Part shown: positions 16,008 through 24,285 of the stretch, one piece after another
Numbering within the stretch: the stretch's first letter is position 1
How the letters are laid out: every line of letters starts with the position of its first letter
Assembly (NCBI GenBank): GCA_964528425.1
Contig: CAZGTD010000020.1
Span: 1-31,789, forward strand
DNA: 31,789 nt
Direction: 5' to 3'
Source of the DNA: UBA3263 sp964528425
GTDB taxonomy: Bacteria > Bacteroidota > Bacteroidia > Bacteroidales > Muribaculaceae
Made by a program: the position numbers and the translations under genes
Notes under the pieces: model-generated
The model's database searches: none
What the model saw: the letters and a program-made list of their open reading frames with translations, nothing else
Told to the model about the DNA's origin: nothing

Positions 16008-17573
16008 TTATTTCTTAAGAGCCTTTTCTACTTTTGCCAGTTTTTCGGCTTTGGTTTTAGGTTCGGCCGGCTTTTTAGGTTCGGCTTTCTTTACTTCTGC
16101 CTTTTTGGGCTCTTCTTTTTTGGCTTCGGCTTTCTTGGGTGCTGTTTTTTTTGCAGGCGCTTTTTTGGCCGCAGGCTTCTTCTCAGCAGGCTTCTTTTCG
16201 GTGGGTTTGTCGGCTGCAGGCTTCTTTTCGGCAATGGCAGCGCCGGTGCGTAGGTTGTGTTCAACGTTGAACTGTTCCAGCGAGCGACGCAGGGAGTCAT
16301 TTTCCTTCGTCAGGGTTTCCAGCTCGGTAGCCTGGTTGCGGATGGTGGTCAGCAGGGCATTGAGTTCTTCGTTTTCAATGCTCATTGGGTATTGTTCTTC
16401 AACACGCACTATGAAGTCGGCCAACACATTCATGTAGTTGGTGAATGCATCGTAGGGCGAACCGTAGGGCGAGAAGTTAGCTGCGGCTGCACCGTCGCCG
16501 AAGTTTTTGGTCGACATGTAGTAGAAGTGATCGGCACCCTGAAGGTCAAGCCAGTCTTCCTTGAGGCGACGGTCTGAACAGAGGCGAACGCGTTCGGTTA
16601 CGCTATATAGCTTGTTGAAAGCTTCGTTCTGGAGTTGGTTGCCGAGCCAGGCTGAAACGTCGCGGCCATCGTCGACTGCCGAAATCGGATGCCCTACGCT
16701 GATGGTGTCAACGGCCTTCAGCTTGCTGATAGCTTCCGAAGGAGTCCAGAAGTCGATGCCGCGTTCGGCAGCGAAGCGAGGAAGGGCTTCCAGGAATTGG
16801 AAAATGCCGGTTTCGCGCGGATGCAGTTCGCCGAACACCTCCATATTGAGGCACAGGTTGATTATTTGCTCTTCGGCGGGAGTGGATGCAATCCAATCCA
16901 TATATTTATCCGCGGTCAGAGGATAGGAATCCCAGTTAGTGTCGGAGAAGCGGCGGGCAATATCGTCTGAAAGCTTGGCATTGTTGAGCAGCAGTTTGAG
17001 TTTCGGAGCTGTAGCGGCAGAATACACATAGTCGGGCGATTTCCAACCGAGAATGTGTTTGGCGCCTTCGGTGATTACGCCCTTGAAGCCGAGTTCGTAG
17101 ATTTGCGGGGCAATGTCGTCGAAATAAATCAGCTCGGTGTTGCGGAAAACTTTAGGGGTTTGACCGAAAAGGTCTTTGATTTTTTCGGAGTGGAGTTTTA
17201 TCTGGTCGGCGAATTCATCGGGCTGTTCGGCAAGCGAAACGAGCGAGTTGGCGTAAGTGCCGCCAACGAATTCCACTTTGCCGGTGTCGGCGAGTTTTTT
17301 GAGAATGTCTATCAGCTCGGGCACACGCAATTCCGCCTGCTGCAGGGCGTCGCCCGAAATAGCAATTGCACAGCGGAATTTACCTTTGGTATCCTGAATC
17401 ATGCGGAGCAGGGTTTCGCATGCGGGAATATATGAGCGCTGGGCTATGCGGGTAAGGATTTCTTCGTTGGCAAAGTCGTCATAGTAGTAGTGATCGTTGC
17501 CAATGTCGAAAAAGCGATAGCGCTTGAGGCGATAGGGCTGGTGGATCTGGAATATGAAATTTACTGCTTTCAT
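16008..17573 (-). CDS. GH57 family amylase-like enzyme with Lys/Ala/Pro-rich tail
   Basis: A cytoplasmic glycoside hydrolase of family 57, probably acting on glycogen or malto-oligosaccharides. GH57 motifs in order are FQIHQPYRLKRY (5-20), GGTYANSL (104-111), FRNTELIY (143-150, Glu147 as nucleophile), the region around RFSDTNWDSYPL (208-219) where the acid/base Asp is expected, and LNMEVFGELHPRETG (242-256). A coiled coil covers about 398-440. Residues 449-521 are a low-complexity EKKPA/KKAPAKK/KKAEPKK tail resembling histone H1 C-termini, not part of the GH57 fold. It follows the glycosyltransferase by 12 bp as the third gene of the glycogen operon. The exact substrate cannot be read from the sequence. 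Confidence 0.92.
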   Translation of the reverse strand: MKAVNFIFQIHQPYRLKRYRFFDIGNDHYYYDDFANEEILTRIAQRSYIPACETLLRMIQDTKGKFRCAIAISGDALQQAELRVPELIDILKKLADTGKVEFVGGTYANSLVSLAEQPDEFADQIKLHSEKIKDLFGQTPKVFRNTELIYFDDIAPQIYELGFKGVITEGAKHILGWKSPDYVYSAATAPKLKLLLNNAKLSDDIARRFSDTNWDSYPLTADKYMDWIASTPAEEQIINLCLNMEVFGELHPRETGIFQFLEALPRFAAERGIDFWTPSEAISKLKAVDTISVGHPISAVDDGRDVSAWLGNQLQNEAFNKLYSVTERVRLCSDRRLKEDWLDLQGADHFYYMSTKNFGDGAAAANFSPYGSPYDAFTNYMNVLADFIVRVEEQYPMSIENEELNALLTTIRNQATELETLTKENDSLRRSLEQFNVEHNLRTGAAIAEKKPAADKPTEKKPAEKKPAAKKAPAKKTAPKKAEAKKEEPKKAEVKKAEPKKPAEPKTKAEKLAKVEKALKK

Positions 17574-17585
17574 TGGATTTTGGTT

Positions 17586-18857
17586 TTATTGGCGGTTGAG
17601 CACTTGTTTGTAGATATTGATGACTTTTTGGCCGGCTTTGTCCCAGGTTATCTGGTTGACTTCCTTGAGTCCGTCTTCCTTGAGCTGGTTATACATTGCC
17701 GGATAGGTTATTATTGAATAAATAGCGTCGGCCATGGCATCGATGTCCCAGTAGTCGGTTTTGATTACGTTCGACAGGATTTCGGCGCAGCCGCTCTGTT
17801 TGCTTATAATCGAGGGCACTCCCATCTGCATTGCTTCAAGAGGCGAAATGCCGAATGGCTCCGAAACCGAGGGCATGATGTAAACATCGCTCGCGGCGAA
17901 AGTTTCATAAACCTGTCGGCCTTTCTGGAATCCGGGGAAGTGGAAACGGTCGGCAATTCCGCGCTCGGCGGCAAGGTTGATCATTTTTTCCATCATGTCG
18001 CCGGAGCCGGCCATTACGAAGCGCACGTTTTTGTCGAGCTTCAGCACCTTGGCCGCTGCTTCAACGAAGTATTCCGGGCCTTTCTGCATGGTTATTCGGC
18101 CCAGGAAGGTTACTATCTTCTCTTTGGGCTTGTTAACCTTGATGTCGAGCAGTTCGGGCGACAGCGGGGTTACGGCGTTATGAACGGTTGTAACTTTTGC
18201 CGGGTCGATGCCGTATTTTTCAATTACGGTGCGGCGCGTAAGGTCCGAAACCGTAATGATATGGTCGGCATTGTGCATACCGTCGAGTTCAATGTTGAAA
18301 ACCGTTGGGTTAACGTTGCCGCGCGAGCGGTCGAAGTCGGTTGCATGAACGTGGATAACCAGCGGTTTACCCGTTACCTGCTTGGCGTGGATGCCGGCGG
18401 GGTAGGTGAGCCAGTCGTGGGAGTGGATGATGTCGCACTCGATGGTGCGGGCAACCACTCCGGCCATAATCGAGTAGTTGTTGATTTCTTCAAGCAGATT
18501 GTCGGGGTATTTGCCCGAGAACTCAATGCACCCCAGATCGTTGGTGCGCATATAGTTGAAATCGGCGTAGATGTGATCGCGAAGTGCAAAATACAGGTCG
18601 GGGTTCATAACCGCGCCGATGCGCTGCTCAACGTAGTCGCGGCTAACGTCGCGCCAGGCAACCGGCACCTGCGATGCACCGATTATGTTGGCAAAGTGGC
18701 GGTCTTCGTCGCCGTAGGGTTTGGGGATTACAAAGGTGATATCCATGTCGCCACACTGCCACATGCCCTGAGTAAGGCCATAGCTGGCGGTGCCTAATCC
18801 GCCTAAGATGTGGGGAGGGAACTCCCATCCAAACATTAGAGCTTTCATTTCAGTCAA
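17586..18857 (-). CDS. Glycosyltransferase, probable glycogen synthase
   Basis: A GT-B glycosyltransferase in the GT4/GT5 range, 423 residues, with the N-terminal acceptor-side motif FGWEFPPHILGGLGTASYGL (Gly-rich GGLG loop). DIIHSHDWLTYPAGI and the activated-sugar domain follow: FLGRITMQKGPEYFVEAA and the E-x7-E motif SEPFGISPLEAM near residues 332-340. Genes like this beside a debranching enzyme and a GH57 enzyme in Bacteroidetes are annotated as glycogen synthase. The start may be Met1 or Met4 (MTEMKALMF). Spacing to the debranching gene is 7 bp and to GH57 12 bp, so one message is expected. Glycogen synthesis is the most likely role, inferred from context. Confidence 0.88.
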   Translation of the reverse strand: MTEMKALMFGWEFPPHILGGLGTASYGLTQGMWQCGDMDITFVIPKPYGDEDRHFANIIGASQVPVAWRDVSRDYVEQRIGAVMNPDLYFALRDHIYADFNYMRTNDLGCIEFSGKYPDNLLEEINNYSIMAGVVARTIECDIIHSHDWLTYPAGIHAKQVTGKPLVIHVHATDFDRSRGNVNPTVFNIELDGMHNADHIITVSDLTRRTVIEKYGIDPAKVTTVHNAVTPLSPELLDIKVNKPKEKIVTFLGRITMQKGPEYFVEAAAKVLKLDKNVRFVMAGSGDMMEKMINLAAERGIADRFHFPGFQKGRQVYETFAASDVYIMPSVSEPFGISPLEAMQMGVPSIISKQSGCAEILSNVIKTDYWDIDAMADAIYSIITYPAMYNQLKEDGLKEVNQITWDKAGQKVINIYKQVLNRQ

Positions 18858-18864
18858 TATGTTT

Positions 18865-20817
18865 TTAGAACGGATTTAGTTTTTTCAGCATTCGCAGGGT
18901 GCGTAGAACCCCGGCAATGTTAGTGGCATGCGAAATCGTGCCCCGGCCCTGGAAGGGCGGGTTGCCGTCATACATCTGGCTCAGAGAGCCGATGCATCCC
19001 TGGCTCATTTCGTCTTCGAAACCTATGAGCATACGGTCAATATAGCTTGCGCCGCTGAGTCCGAAAACCTTAATGTATGCATCGGCATAGAATGAAATCA
19101 GCCAGGGGCGTGCAGGGCCGTTGTGCATGGCCTGTTCGCGTTCCTGAGGAGTGCCTACATAGAAGGGGTGATAGCCGTAGCTTTTGGGCGAGAGGGTGCG
19201 GAGCCCCTTGGGCGTCAGCAGTTCGCGGGTAACGACGTCGAGCACTCCCTTGCGCTGGCGGCGGTCAAGCGGGGAATAATCCATGCCGATGGCTATGGCC
19301 ATGTTGGGGCGTACGCTTGGGTCGGCATACTGGCCGTTGACGTAGTCAAACAGGTAGCCGTAGTCGTTCAGGAAGGTGTCGACATATGGCTGTTTCATTT
19401 TTTCAGCCTGCTCGGCCCAGCGTTCGCGAATCGGCGCCAGGTCGGCATTACCTTCGAGCAAGTTAACGCCAAACATCAGGGCATTATACATCAGCGCGTT
19501 GTTTTCGACCAGATAGCCCGAACGCGGAACCATCATGCGCCCGTTGAACTGCGAGTACATCCAGCTGGCGGCTTGCTGCTCGCCGTTGGACGAAATCAGG
19601 CCGGTTTCGGCATCAACGAAAATGTTGGGGTGCTTGCCGTCGAGAATATAGTCGAGAACCGTGGTGGTGAAGTCGGTGTAGAGCTCACGGGCGCGGTCCA
19701 TGCTGACGGCCTTTGCATATTGCTGGATGTTCCAGAGAGCCCACATTGGAATGTCGGGCTGGTCTATGCCCTGGATTATATGGTCGGTCTTGCCCGATTC
19801 CATGAAGCGGAGCAGAGCGCGGTTGGCCGTAGCTGTGATTTTTTCAAAATCGTCAACGTGGTCAATGGCCAGGGTGTTGCCCGGCAGCGACATGTAGGTG
19901 TTGCGCGCCAGAACCTTGCCCCACGGATAGCCCGACAACATGTATTCGCCGCCTTCAATTCTCATATAGAACTGTTTGGCAGCGTTTTTCAGGCAGTTGT
20001 AGAACGAGCTGCGCGGGGTTCTGACGGCGATTTCTTTTTCATACATTTTCGACAGCGAACGCGGGTTAACCTCGCTAACGCCGGCCGAAAAGATTATGCT
20101 TTCGCCCTTTTTGATGGGAACGCTGAAATAGCCGGGAACCCACAGGTCTTCGGTGTAGGGTACTCCCCGTTCGAGGTCTTTAACGTATTCGATGCCGTTA
20201 TACCAGTTTGGCTCGCTGACCCATTCGGCCTTGCGCGAGAACTGCATGAACAGCGTCGGGTAGCCCGGATAGAGCGAGCAGCTGATGCCGTTGGGAACTT
20301 CCTGATAATCTTTGTTGAGTGAGTCGTTTTGCTGAACCAGCGCGTTTACTTCGCGAAAAGCAAGGAAAGGGCGGAACTGCAAAGTGGTGGCGCTATGGGC
20401 ATCGACCAAGGTATAGCGAATCAGAATGCGGTTTTCGTCGGAAATGAAAATCTTTTCTTTCGTCAGCACTACGCCGCCCACGCGATATGTGGTTTTCGGC
20501 ACGTCGGTGCAGTCAAATTCGCGGATGTATTTATGACCCTTTGGGGAGTAAACGCCGCCACTGTAGCGGTGAAGGCCCAGATTAAATTTTGCACCGTGTT
20601 GAATAACGGTTTCGTCGAGCGACGATAGCATTACGTAGCTGCCCGCCGGATCCAGTTCCGGAATCGGAATCACCAGCAAACCATGTTGTTTGCGGGTGTT
20701 GCAGTCAACTACCGTTGTGCAGTGATAGGCGCCGGTCTGGTTCGTTCGGAGCATCTCTTTGGTCAGAGCATGGTCCAAATTCATCATTTGGTTCCTATCA
20801 AATTTCAGGTAACTCAT
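18865..20817 (-). CDS. Glycogen debranching enzyme (amylo-alpha-1,6-glucosidase type)
   Basis: The 650-residue protein has the two-part layout of bacterial GDEs. The N-terminal GDE_N_bis-like domain (about 20-250) contains TNQTGAYHCTTVVDCNTRKQ and HGLLVIP. The C-terminal (alpha/alpha)6 barrel (about 280-640) contains GYPWG, LPGNTLAIDHVDDFEK, DIPMWALWNIQQYAK, ETGLISSNGEQQAASWMYSQ and HNGPARPWLISFYADAY. It removes alpha-1,6 branches in glycogen turnover. It is the first gene of the three-gene operon. A weak promoter-like TAATTTCG (complement of 20866-20873) and a perfect 16-bp palindrome at 20821-20836 lie just upstream. Confidence 0.92.
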   Translation of the reverse strand: MSYLKFDRNQMMNLDHALTKEMLRTNQTGAYHCTTVVDCNTRKQHGLLVIPIPELDPAGSYVMLSSLDETVIQHGAKFNLGLHRYSGGVYSPKGHKYIREFDCTDVPKTTYRVGGVVLTKEKIFISDENRILIRYTLVDAHSATTLQFRPFLAFREVNALVQQNDSLNKDYQEVPNGISCSLYPGYPTLFMQFSRKAEWVSEPNWYNGIEYVKDLERGVPYTEDLWVPGYFSVPIKKGESIIFSAGVSEVNPRSLSKMYEKEIAVRTPRSSFYNCLKNAAKQFYMRIEGGEYMLSGYPWGKVLARNTYMSLPGNTLAIDHVDDFEKITATANRALLRFMESGKTDHIIQGIDQPDIPMWALWNIQQYAKAVSMDRARELYTDFTTTVLDYILDGKHPNIFVDAETGLISSNGEQQAASWMYSQFNGRMMVPRSGYLVENNALMYNALMFGVNLLEGNADLAPIRERWAEQAEKMKQPYVDTFLNDYGYLFDYVNGQYADPSVRPNMAIAIGMDYSPLDRRQRKGVLDVVTRELLTPKGLRTLSPKSYGYHPFYVGTPQEREQAMHNGPARPWLISFYADAYIKVFGLSGASYIDRMLIGFEDEMSQGCIGSLSQMYDGNPPFQGRGTISHATNIAGVLRTLRMLKKLNPF

Positions 20818-20820
20818 ATA

Positions 20821-20836
20821 TTAAACAATTGTTTAA
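20821..20836. promoter_or_regulatory. 16-bp palindrome in front of the glycogen operon
   Basis: TTAAACAATTGTTTAA is a perfect palindrome three bases before the debranching-enzyme ATG, downstream of the only promoter-like box (TAATTTCG, complement of 20866-20873). It could be an operator or part of the 5' leader. No regulator gene is near. Confidence 0.35.
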
Positions 20837-20931
20837 AAAATTTTCGAATTTCGGTTTTCAGGCTACGAAATTACAACATTTTCACCCAACAACCAAAATT
20901 TATGCCCAAGAACATATTTTTTACAAACAAT

Positions 20932-20967
20932 AACACCTTCCGCGGATTTTGGTTCGCGGAAGGTGTT
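20932..20967 (-). terminator. Strong intrinsic terminator after the SPFH gene
   Basis: A perfect 13-bp stem (AACACCTTCCGCG at 20932-20944 with CGCGGAAGGTGTT at 20955-20967) and 10-nt loop is followed on the minus strand by TATTGTTTG. It lies 24 bp past the stop codon of the SPFH gene. Confidence 0.85.
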
Positions 20968-20991
20968 GACAAATTCGGGCTTGCAGCGGGG

Positions 20992-21972
20992 TTATTTGTT
21001 GAATAGGCCCTTGATTGAGCCGATCGACGATAGCACCGACGATGCTTCGTAGGGAATATAAACCGTTTTGTTATCCTGGCCGGAGGTCATTTCGCGCAGA
21101 GTGTCGATATATTTCATGGCCAGAATGTAGGTTGCCGGGTCGGTGTGGGTGGCGCTCACTGCGTCGGCCACGCGGCGAATAGCCTCGGCTTCGGCTTCGG
21201 CGTTGAGAATTATGGCGCGGGCTTCACCCTCGGCACGCAGAATCTCAGCCTGCTTAACGGCCTCGGCCTGGTTGATTTGCGAGGCTTTTTCGCCTTCAGA
21301 GCGAAGGATGCGGCTTTGCTTTTCGCCCTCGGCGTTGAGAATTTCGGCGCGGCGGTTGCGCTCGGCCTGCATCTGTTTTTCCATGGCCTGGCGAACGCTT
21401 GCCGGGGGCGTGATGTCTTGCAGTTCAACGCGGTTAACCTTAACGCCCCACTTGTTGGTGGCATCGTCGAGAATAACCTGAAGTTTAGAGTTGATAGTGT
21501 CGCGCGAAGTAAGGGTTTCGTCGAGCTCCAGTTCGCCGATAACGTTGCGCAGCGAGGTTTGCGTCAGCTTTTCAATAGCGTTGGGCAGATTGTCGATTTC
21601 ATAAACCGCCTTTTTCGGATCGGTAATCTGAAAGTAGAGCAGGGCGTTGATTTCGGTCGTTACGTTATCGCGGGTAATTACCTGCTGCGACGGAAAGTCG
21701 TAGACCTGCTCGCGAAGGTCAATAACCGGAGTGGCGGTCATGCGCACAACGGTTTTGCCGCCTATGGAGTTTTCAACGCGGCGCGTATAAATAGTTTTCG
21801 GGCGGTCAATGAAGGGAACAATAAAGTTCAGACCCGGACCTAAAACGCTATGAAAGCGGCCCAGACGTTCAATAACGCGGGTTTCTGACTGCGGAACTAC
21901 CTTTACGCCCGCATAAATAACGGCAATTGCCAGGGCAATAACTACGATTGCCAAAACGAGAGTTGATGTCAT
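20992..21972 (-). CDS. SPFH/Band 7 membrane protein (stomatin/QmcA-like)
   Basis: A 326-residue SPFH-domain protein with one N-terminal membrane segment (about 4-24). The band 7 domain follows: PQSETRVIERLGRFHSVLGP, PGLNFIVPFIDRP and ALLYFQITDPKKAVYEI. An Ala/Glu-rich coiled coil, about 190-265, has repeats such as ILNAEGEKQSRILRSEGEK. Proteins of this type form large membrane-associated rings and organise membrane microdomains. The start overlaps the NfeD stop by 4 bp. NfeD plus SPFH is a classical two-gene unit. A strong terminator follows. Confidence 0.94.
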   Translation of the reverse strand: MTSTLVLAIVVIALAIAVIYAGVKVVPQSETRVIERLGRFHSVLGPGLNFIVPFIDRPKTIYTRRVENSIGGKTVVRMTATPVIDLREQVYDFPSQQVITRDNVTTEINALLYFQITDPKKAVYEIDNLPNAIEKLTQTSLRNVIGELELDETLTSRDTINSKLQVILDDATNKWGVKVNRVELQDITPPASVRQAMEKQMQAERNRRAEILNAEGEKQSRILRSEGEKASQINQAEAVKQAEILRAEGEARAIILNAEAEAEAIRRVADAVSATHTDPATYILAMKYIDTLREMTSGQDNKTVYIPYEASSVLSSIGSIKGLFNK

Positions 21973-22406
21973 TTCGGTTCTTCAACGGTTAGAATTATAG
22001 AATCATAGGAGGTGACGATTACTTCGCTGCCATGGTGGATAACGTGGTCGATGCCCGGGGCCTTGACCTGCCAGTAGTCGCCGTCGATACGCGCGCGGCC
22101 AAGCTCCTGCGGACGGATTTCGTCGATAACCACCGCGCGGCGACCCAACAGGGCGTCCATGCCCGTTCGGGCGCGGTGGGCGGTGCGGGCCTTCATGCGC
22201 TTGATAACCGGAGCTAACGATAGCCACGCTATAACCGCAACCACGGCGATGCAGATCCCCTGGGCCAACGTAGAGTCAACAAACACCGACAGCGCGGCGG
22301 CCGCCAGGCAACCGACAGAGAGACTGAACGCCCAGATGGCCTGCGAAAACACTTCGACAATAAGCAAAATTGCGGCTGCTATCAGCCAGATAATCCATGC
22401 AGACAT
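21969..22406 (-). CDS. NfeD-like membrane protein
   Basis: A short NfeD-family protein of 145 residues. Two to three hydrophobic segments lie at about 3-68 (IIWLIAAAILLIVEVFS and ICIAVVAVIAWLSLAPVI). An OB-fold domain lies at about 80-142, with LLGRRAVVIDEI, GRARIDGDYWQVKA and GSEVIVTSYDSIILTVE. The long form with a serine-protease domain is not present. It is cotranscribed with the SPFH protein, with which NfeD proteins are thought to interact, and its promoter is in AT-rich repeat copy 2 (22438-22469). Confidence 0.9.
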   Translation of the reverse strand: MSAWIIWLIAAAILLIVEVFSQAIWAFSLSVGCLAAAALSVFVDSTLAQGICIAVVAVIAWLSLAPVIKRMKARTAHRARTGMDALLGRRAVVIDEIRPQELGRARIDGDYWQVKAPGIDHVIHHGSEVIVTSYDSIILTVEEPK

Positions 22407-22436
22407 ATCTAAAAAAGTAACAAATTTATTCCGAGA

Positions 22437-22484
22437 GCAAAGATACGAAAATAATTAGTAATTAGCAAATGGTAATTAGTAATT
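22437..22484 (-). repeat. Dispersed AT-rich promoter repeat, copy 2
   Basis: GCAAAGATACGAAA followed by ATTAGTAATTAGCAAATGG and TAATTAGTAATT. It differs from copy 1 at few positions, and the promoter elements are kept in the same place. A GAATTGAGAA direct repeat follows to about 22509. Confidence 0.8.
22438..22469 (-). promoter_or_regulatory. Promoter of the nfeD-SPFH operon, inside dispersed repeat copy 2
   Basis: Minus-strand TTTG (complement of 22466-22469), a 20-nt spacer and TATCTTTG (complement of 22438-22445). The start site would be near 22434, leaving about 28 nt of leader. Confidence 0.75.
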
Positions 22485-22549
22485 GAGAATTGAGAAGGGA
22501 GAATTGAGTGTCGGTCTTGGGGGCGTAGGCGACCCGCCAACGTTTTGCC

Positions 22550-22606
22550 GGAACTGCGAGGGCAAGCTGCCCTCACTCCCGCAAGGTCAACATTCAAAAT
22601 TAAAAA
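22550..22606. repeat. GC-rich block plus AACATTC/AAAATT repeat, copy 2
   Basis: The core AAGCTGCCctCAcTCCCGcAaGGTCA aligns with 2350-2374 at most positions, and AACATTC and AAAATT follow as in copy 1. A small GGGCA-AGC-TGCCC hairpin is inside. The segment 22485-22549 between this and the promoter repeat holds no gene that I can see. Confidence 0.55.
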
Positions 22607-22627
22607 ATCCCGCCGGAGCGGGATTTT
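22604..22627 (-). terminator. Intrinsic terminator after the LRR gene
   Basis: A perfect 10-bp stem AAAATCCCGC / GCGGGATTTT with the four-base loop CGGA. It is followed on the minus strand by T residues (TTTTTTAATTTT). It lies 20 bp beyond the stop codon of the distal LRR segment, which shows that the original gene reached to 22648. Confidence 0.85.
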
Positions 22628-22647
22628 CTGTGAATTATGTGTGTGTT

Positions 22648-23232
22648 TTAGATTGCCACTTTGCGGGTATCACAGCCCTGGCGAACGATATAAACGCCGT
22701 GAGGCAGCCCTTCGGTCGAGTTGCCGACCTTCACCCCGCGCATATCATATACCTCCACCTCCGCATCGTCGACAGAGTGCTGCACTTCCGAGATGGCGCT
22801 GTCCTCTTTATAATCCGCGTCGCGGCCTATGCGGTTAATGAACCTGAACCAAGGCATCGTTGCCTCAATCTTATCTTTAGCCGTGTCAAGATAATTAAGA
22901 GTCGCGGTCAAATAGGTATTATCCTCAAATAAATCCGCACTTGAGGCTACCGGATCCTCGGCAAGATAAGTCACCGACGAGAGGCGATAACACTCCTTAA
23001 ACGCCGCGCTACCGATAGAAGAAACCGAACTGCCGATGGTGACAGAAGTAATGCCACTGCAGCGATAGAAAGCAGCGTCGCCGATGTAGGTAACCGAATT
23101 GGGGATGGTGACTGATGGCAGGCTGCTGCAGCCGTAAAAAGCGGAGCTGCCGATGTTTGTAACCGAGTTGGGAATGGTTACGGAAGCTAGACTGGTGCAT
23201 CTGTTGAAAGTGCTGGCGCCTATTTGGGTAAC
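22648..23232 (-). pseudogene. Detached 3' part of the LRR gene, with T9SS-like C-terminal tail
   Basis: The frame of the LRR gene continues without another stop from the TAA at 23233-23235 down to 22648 (195 codons including the stop). It encodes four more 23-residue LRR units (VTQIGASTFNRCTSLASVTIPNS onward), a linker, and a tail ending VEVYDMRGVKVGNSTEGLPHGVYIVRQGCDTRKVAI (given here as its key parts VYDMRG, LPHGVYIVR and RKVAI). The tail resembles T9SS sorting domains. Without read-through this part would not be made, or only from an internal Met at 22974. Together the two parts would make a 535-residue protein. Confidence 0.8.
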
Positions 23233-24255
23233 TTAGGTGGGGATATTGATTGATGTCAGGGAACTACAGTCTGAGAATGCGGATTCGCCGATTGAAGTTA
23301 CTGAGTTGGGGATAGTGATTGAGGTCAGGCTGGCGCAGCTGCTGAAAGCGGAGGCGCCGATTTCGATAACGGAGTTGGGGATAGTGATTGAGGTTAGGTT
23401 GTCGCATCTGGAAAAAAGAGCATTCCTGATTTTATTAATGGAGTTGGGGATTTCAACGGAAATTAGCCCGGAGCATCCGCTGAAAGCATAGTTGCCGATT
23501 TGGGTGACTGAGTTAGGGATAGAAATGGATGTTAATTTATAGCAATTGCGCAAAGCATTGGCGCCGATTCGGGAGACAGTGGGACCTATAGTAATGGATT
23601 TGAGAGAATTTAAGGAATAGAACGGCGAATAGCCATATCGTTGCTCGGTTTTGTAACTTAAATCTCTGCCGAGATAAATGGTTTTAAGCGGGCAGCTCCG
23701 GAATAGGCCGCTGCCGGTGTTTGTAACCTGTTCAGATTCTGCGTCATAATTATATCCTAATGTCAAAGTCCTCTCTCTATCCTCAATTATTAACTCAGTC
23801 AAACTAGTGCAGCCATTGAAAGCGTAGTCGCCTATTTCTTTTACCGAGTTGGGGATGGTGATTGAGGTTAGGCTGCTGCAGCTTCCGAAAGTGGAGCTGC
23901 CGATTGCAGTAACGGAGTTGGGGATGGTGATTGAGGTCAGGCCGCTGCAGCGAGAGAAAGCCTCGTCGCCGAGTTGGGTTACGGAGTTAGGGATAGTGAT
24001 TGAGGTCAAGCTGCTGCAGCCGTCGAAAGCGTAGTTGCCGATTTGCGTTACGGTGTATTCGGTGCCATTATATGTTACCGCTTTGGGAATGACGATGTCG
24101 CCTGAATATGAACCGCTACCATAAGAACGGAAGGTTACCCCGCAAGTGCTGTTGCTTCGTTTGTTGTAATATATGCCATCGACCTCGAAGTCGTAGGCAT
24201 ATAGGGGCAGCGTGGCGAGGGCTGCCAAAAGCAAAAAAAGTAATCGCTTTTTCAT
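23233..24255 (-). CDS. BspA-like leucine-rich-repeat surface protein, truncated by in-frame stop
   Basis: The 340-residue product starts with a signal peptide (MKKRLLFLLLAALATLPLYA) and a short N-terminal region. Nine LRR_5-type units of 23 residues follow, for example VTQLGDEAFSRCSGLTSITIPNS, with one longer insert (about 140-205). Such Treponema/BspA-type LRR proteins are surface-exposed and often bind host or microbial ligands. The ninth unit ends INIPT-stop where the repeat expects IPNSV. A Ser codon has become TAA and the Asn before it Thr. The frame continues below, so this is probably a broken gene. Loss of the T9SS-like tail should prevent outer-membrane export and anchoring. It follows the unknown membrane protein gene by 30 bp. 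Confidence 0.85.
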   Translation of the reverse strand: MKKRLLFLLLAALATLPLYAYDFEVDGIYYNKRSNSTCGVTFRSYGSGSYSGDIVIPKAVTYNGTEYTVTQIGNYAFDGCSSLTSITIPNSVTQLGDEAFSRCSGLTSITIPNSVTAIGSSTFGSCSSLTSITIPNSVKEIGDYAFNGCTSLTELIIEDRERTLTLGYNYDAESEQVTNTGSGLFRSCPLKTIYLGRDLSYKTEQRYGYSPFYSLNSLKSITIGPTVSRIGANALRNCYKLTSISIPNSVTQIGNYAFSGCSGLISVEIPNSINKIRNALFSRCDNLTSITIPNSVIEIGASAFSSCASLTSITIPNSVTSIGESAFSDCSSLTSINIPT

Positions 24256-24285
24256 TGTGTTAAAAATTGCTTTAATAGTAGGGTA

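Noticed and set aside
17940..18797. 285-residue plus-strand open frame
   Set aside because: Shadow of the glycosyltransferase gene on the minus strand; no recognisable domain or start context.
19123..20322. Long 399-residue open frame on the plus strand
   Set aside because: It is antisense to the debranching-enzyme gene, whose protein has clear family motifs; the plus-strand frame follows from high GC at codon position three.
22648..24255. CRISPR-like regular repeats of about 69 bp
   Set aside because: They are in-frame codons for 23-residue leucine-rich repeats; the spacing has no constant repeat and unique spacers.
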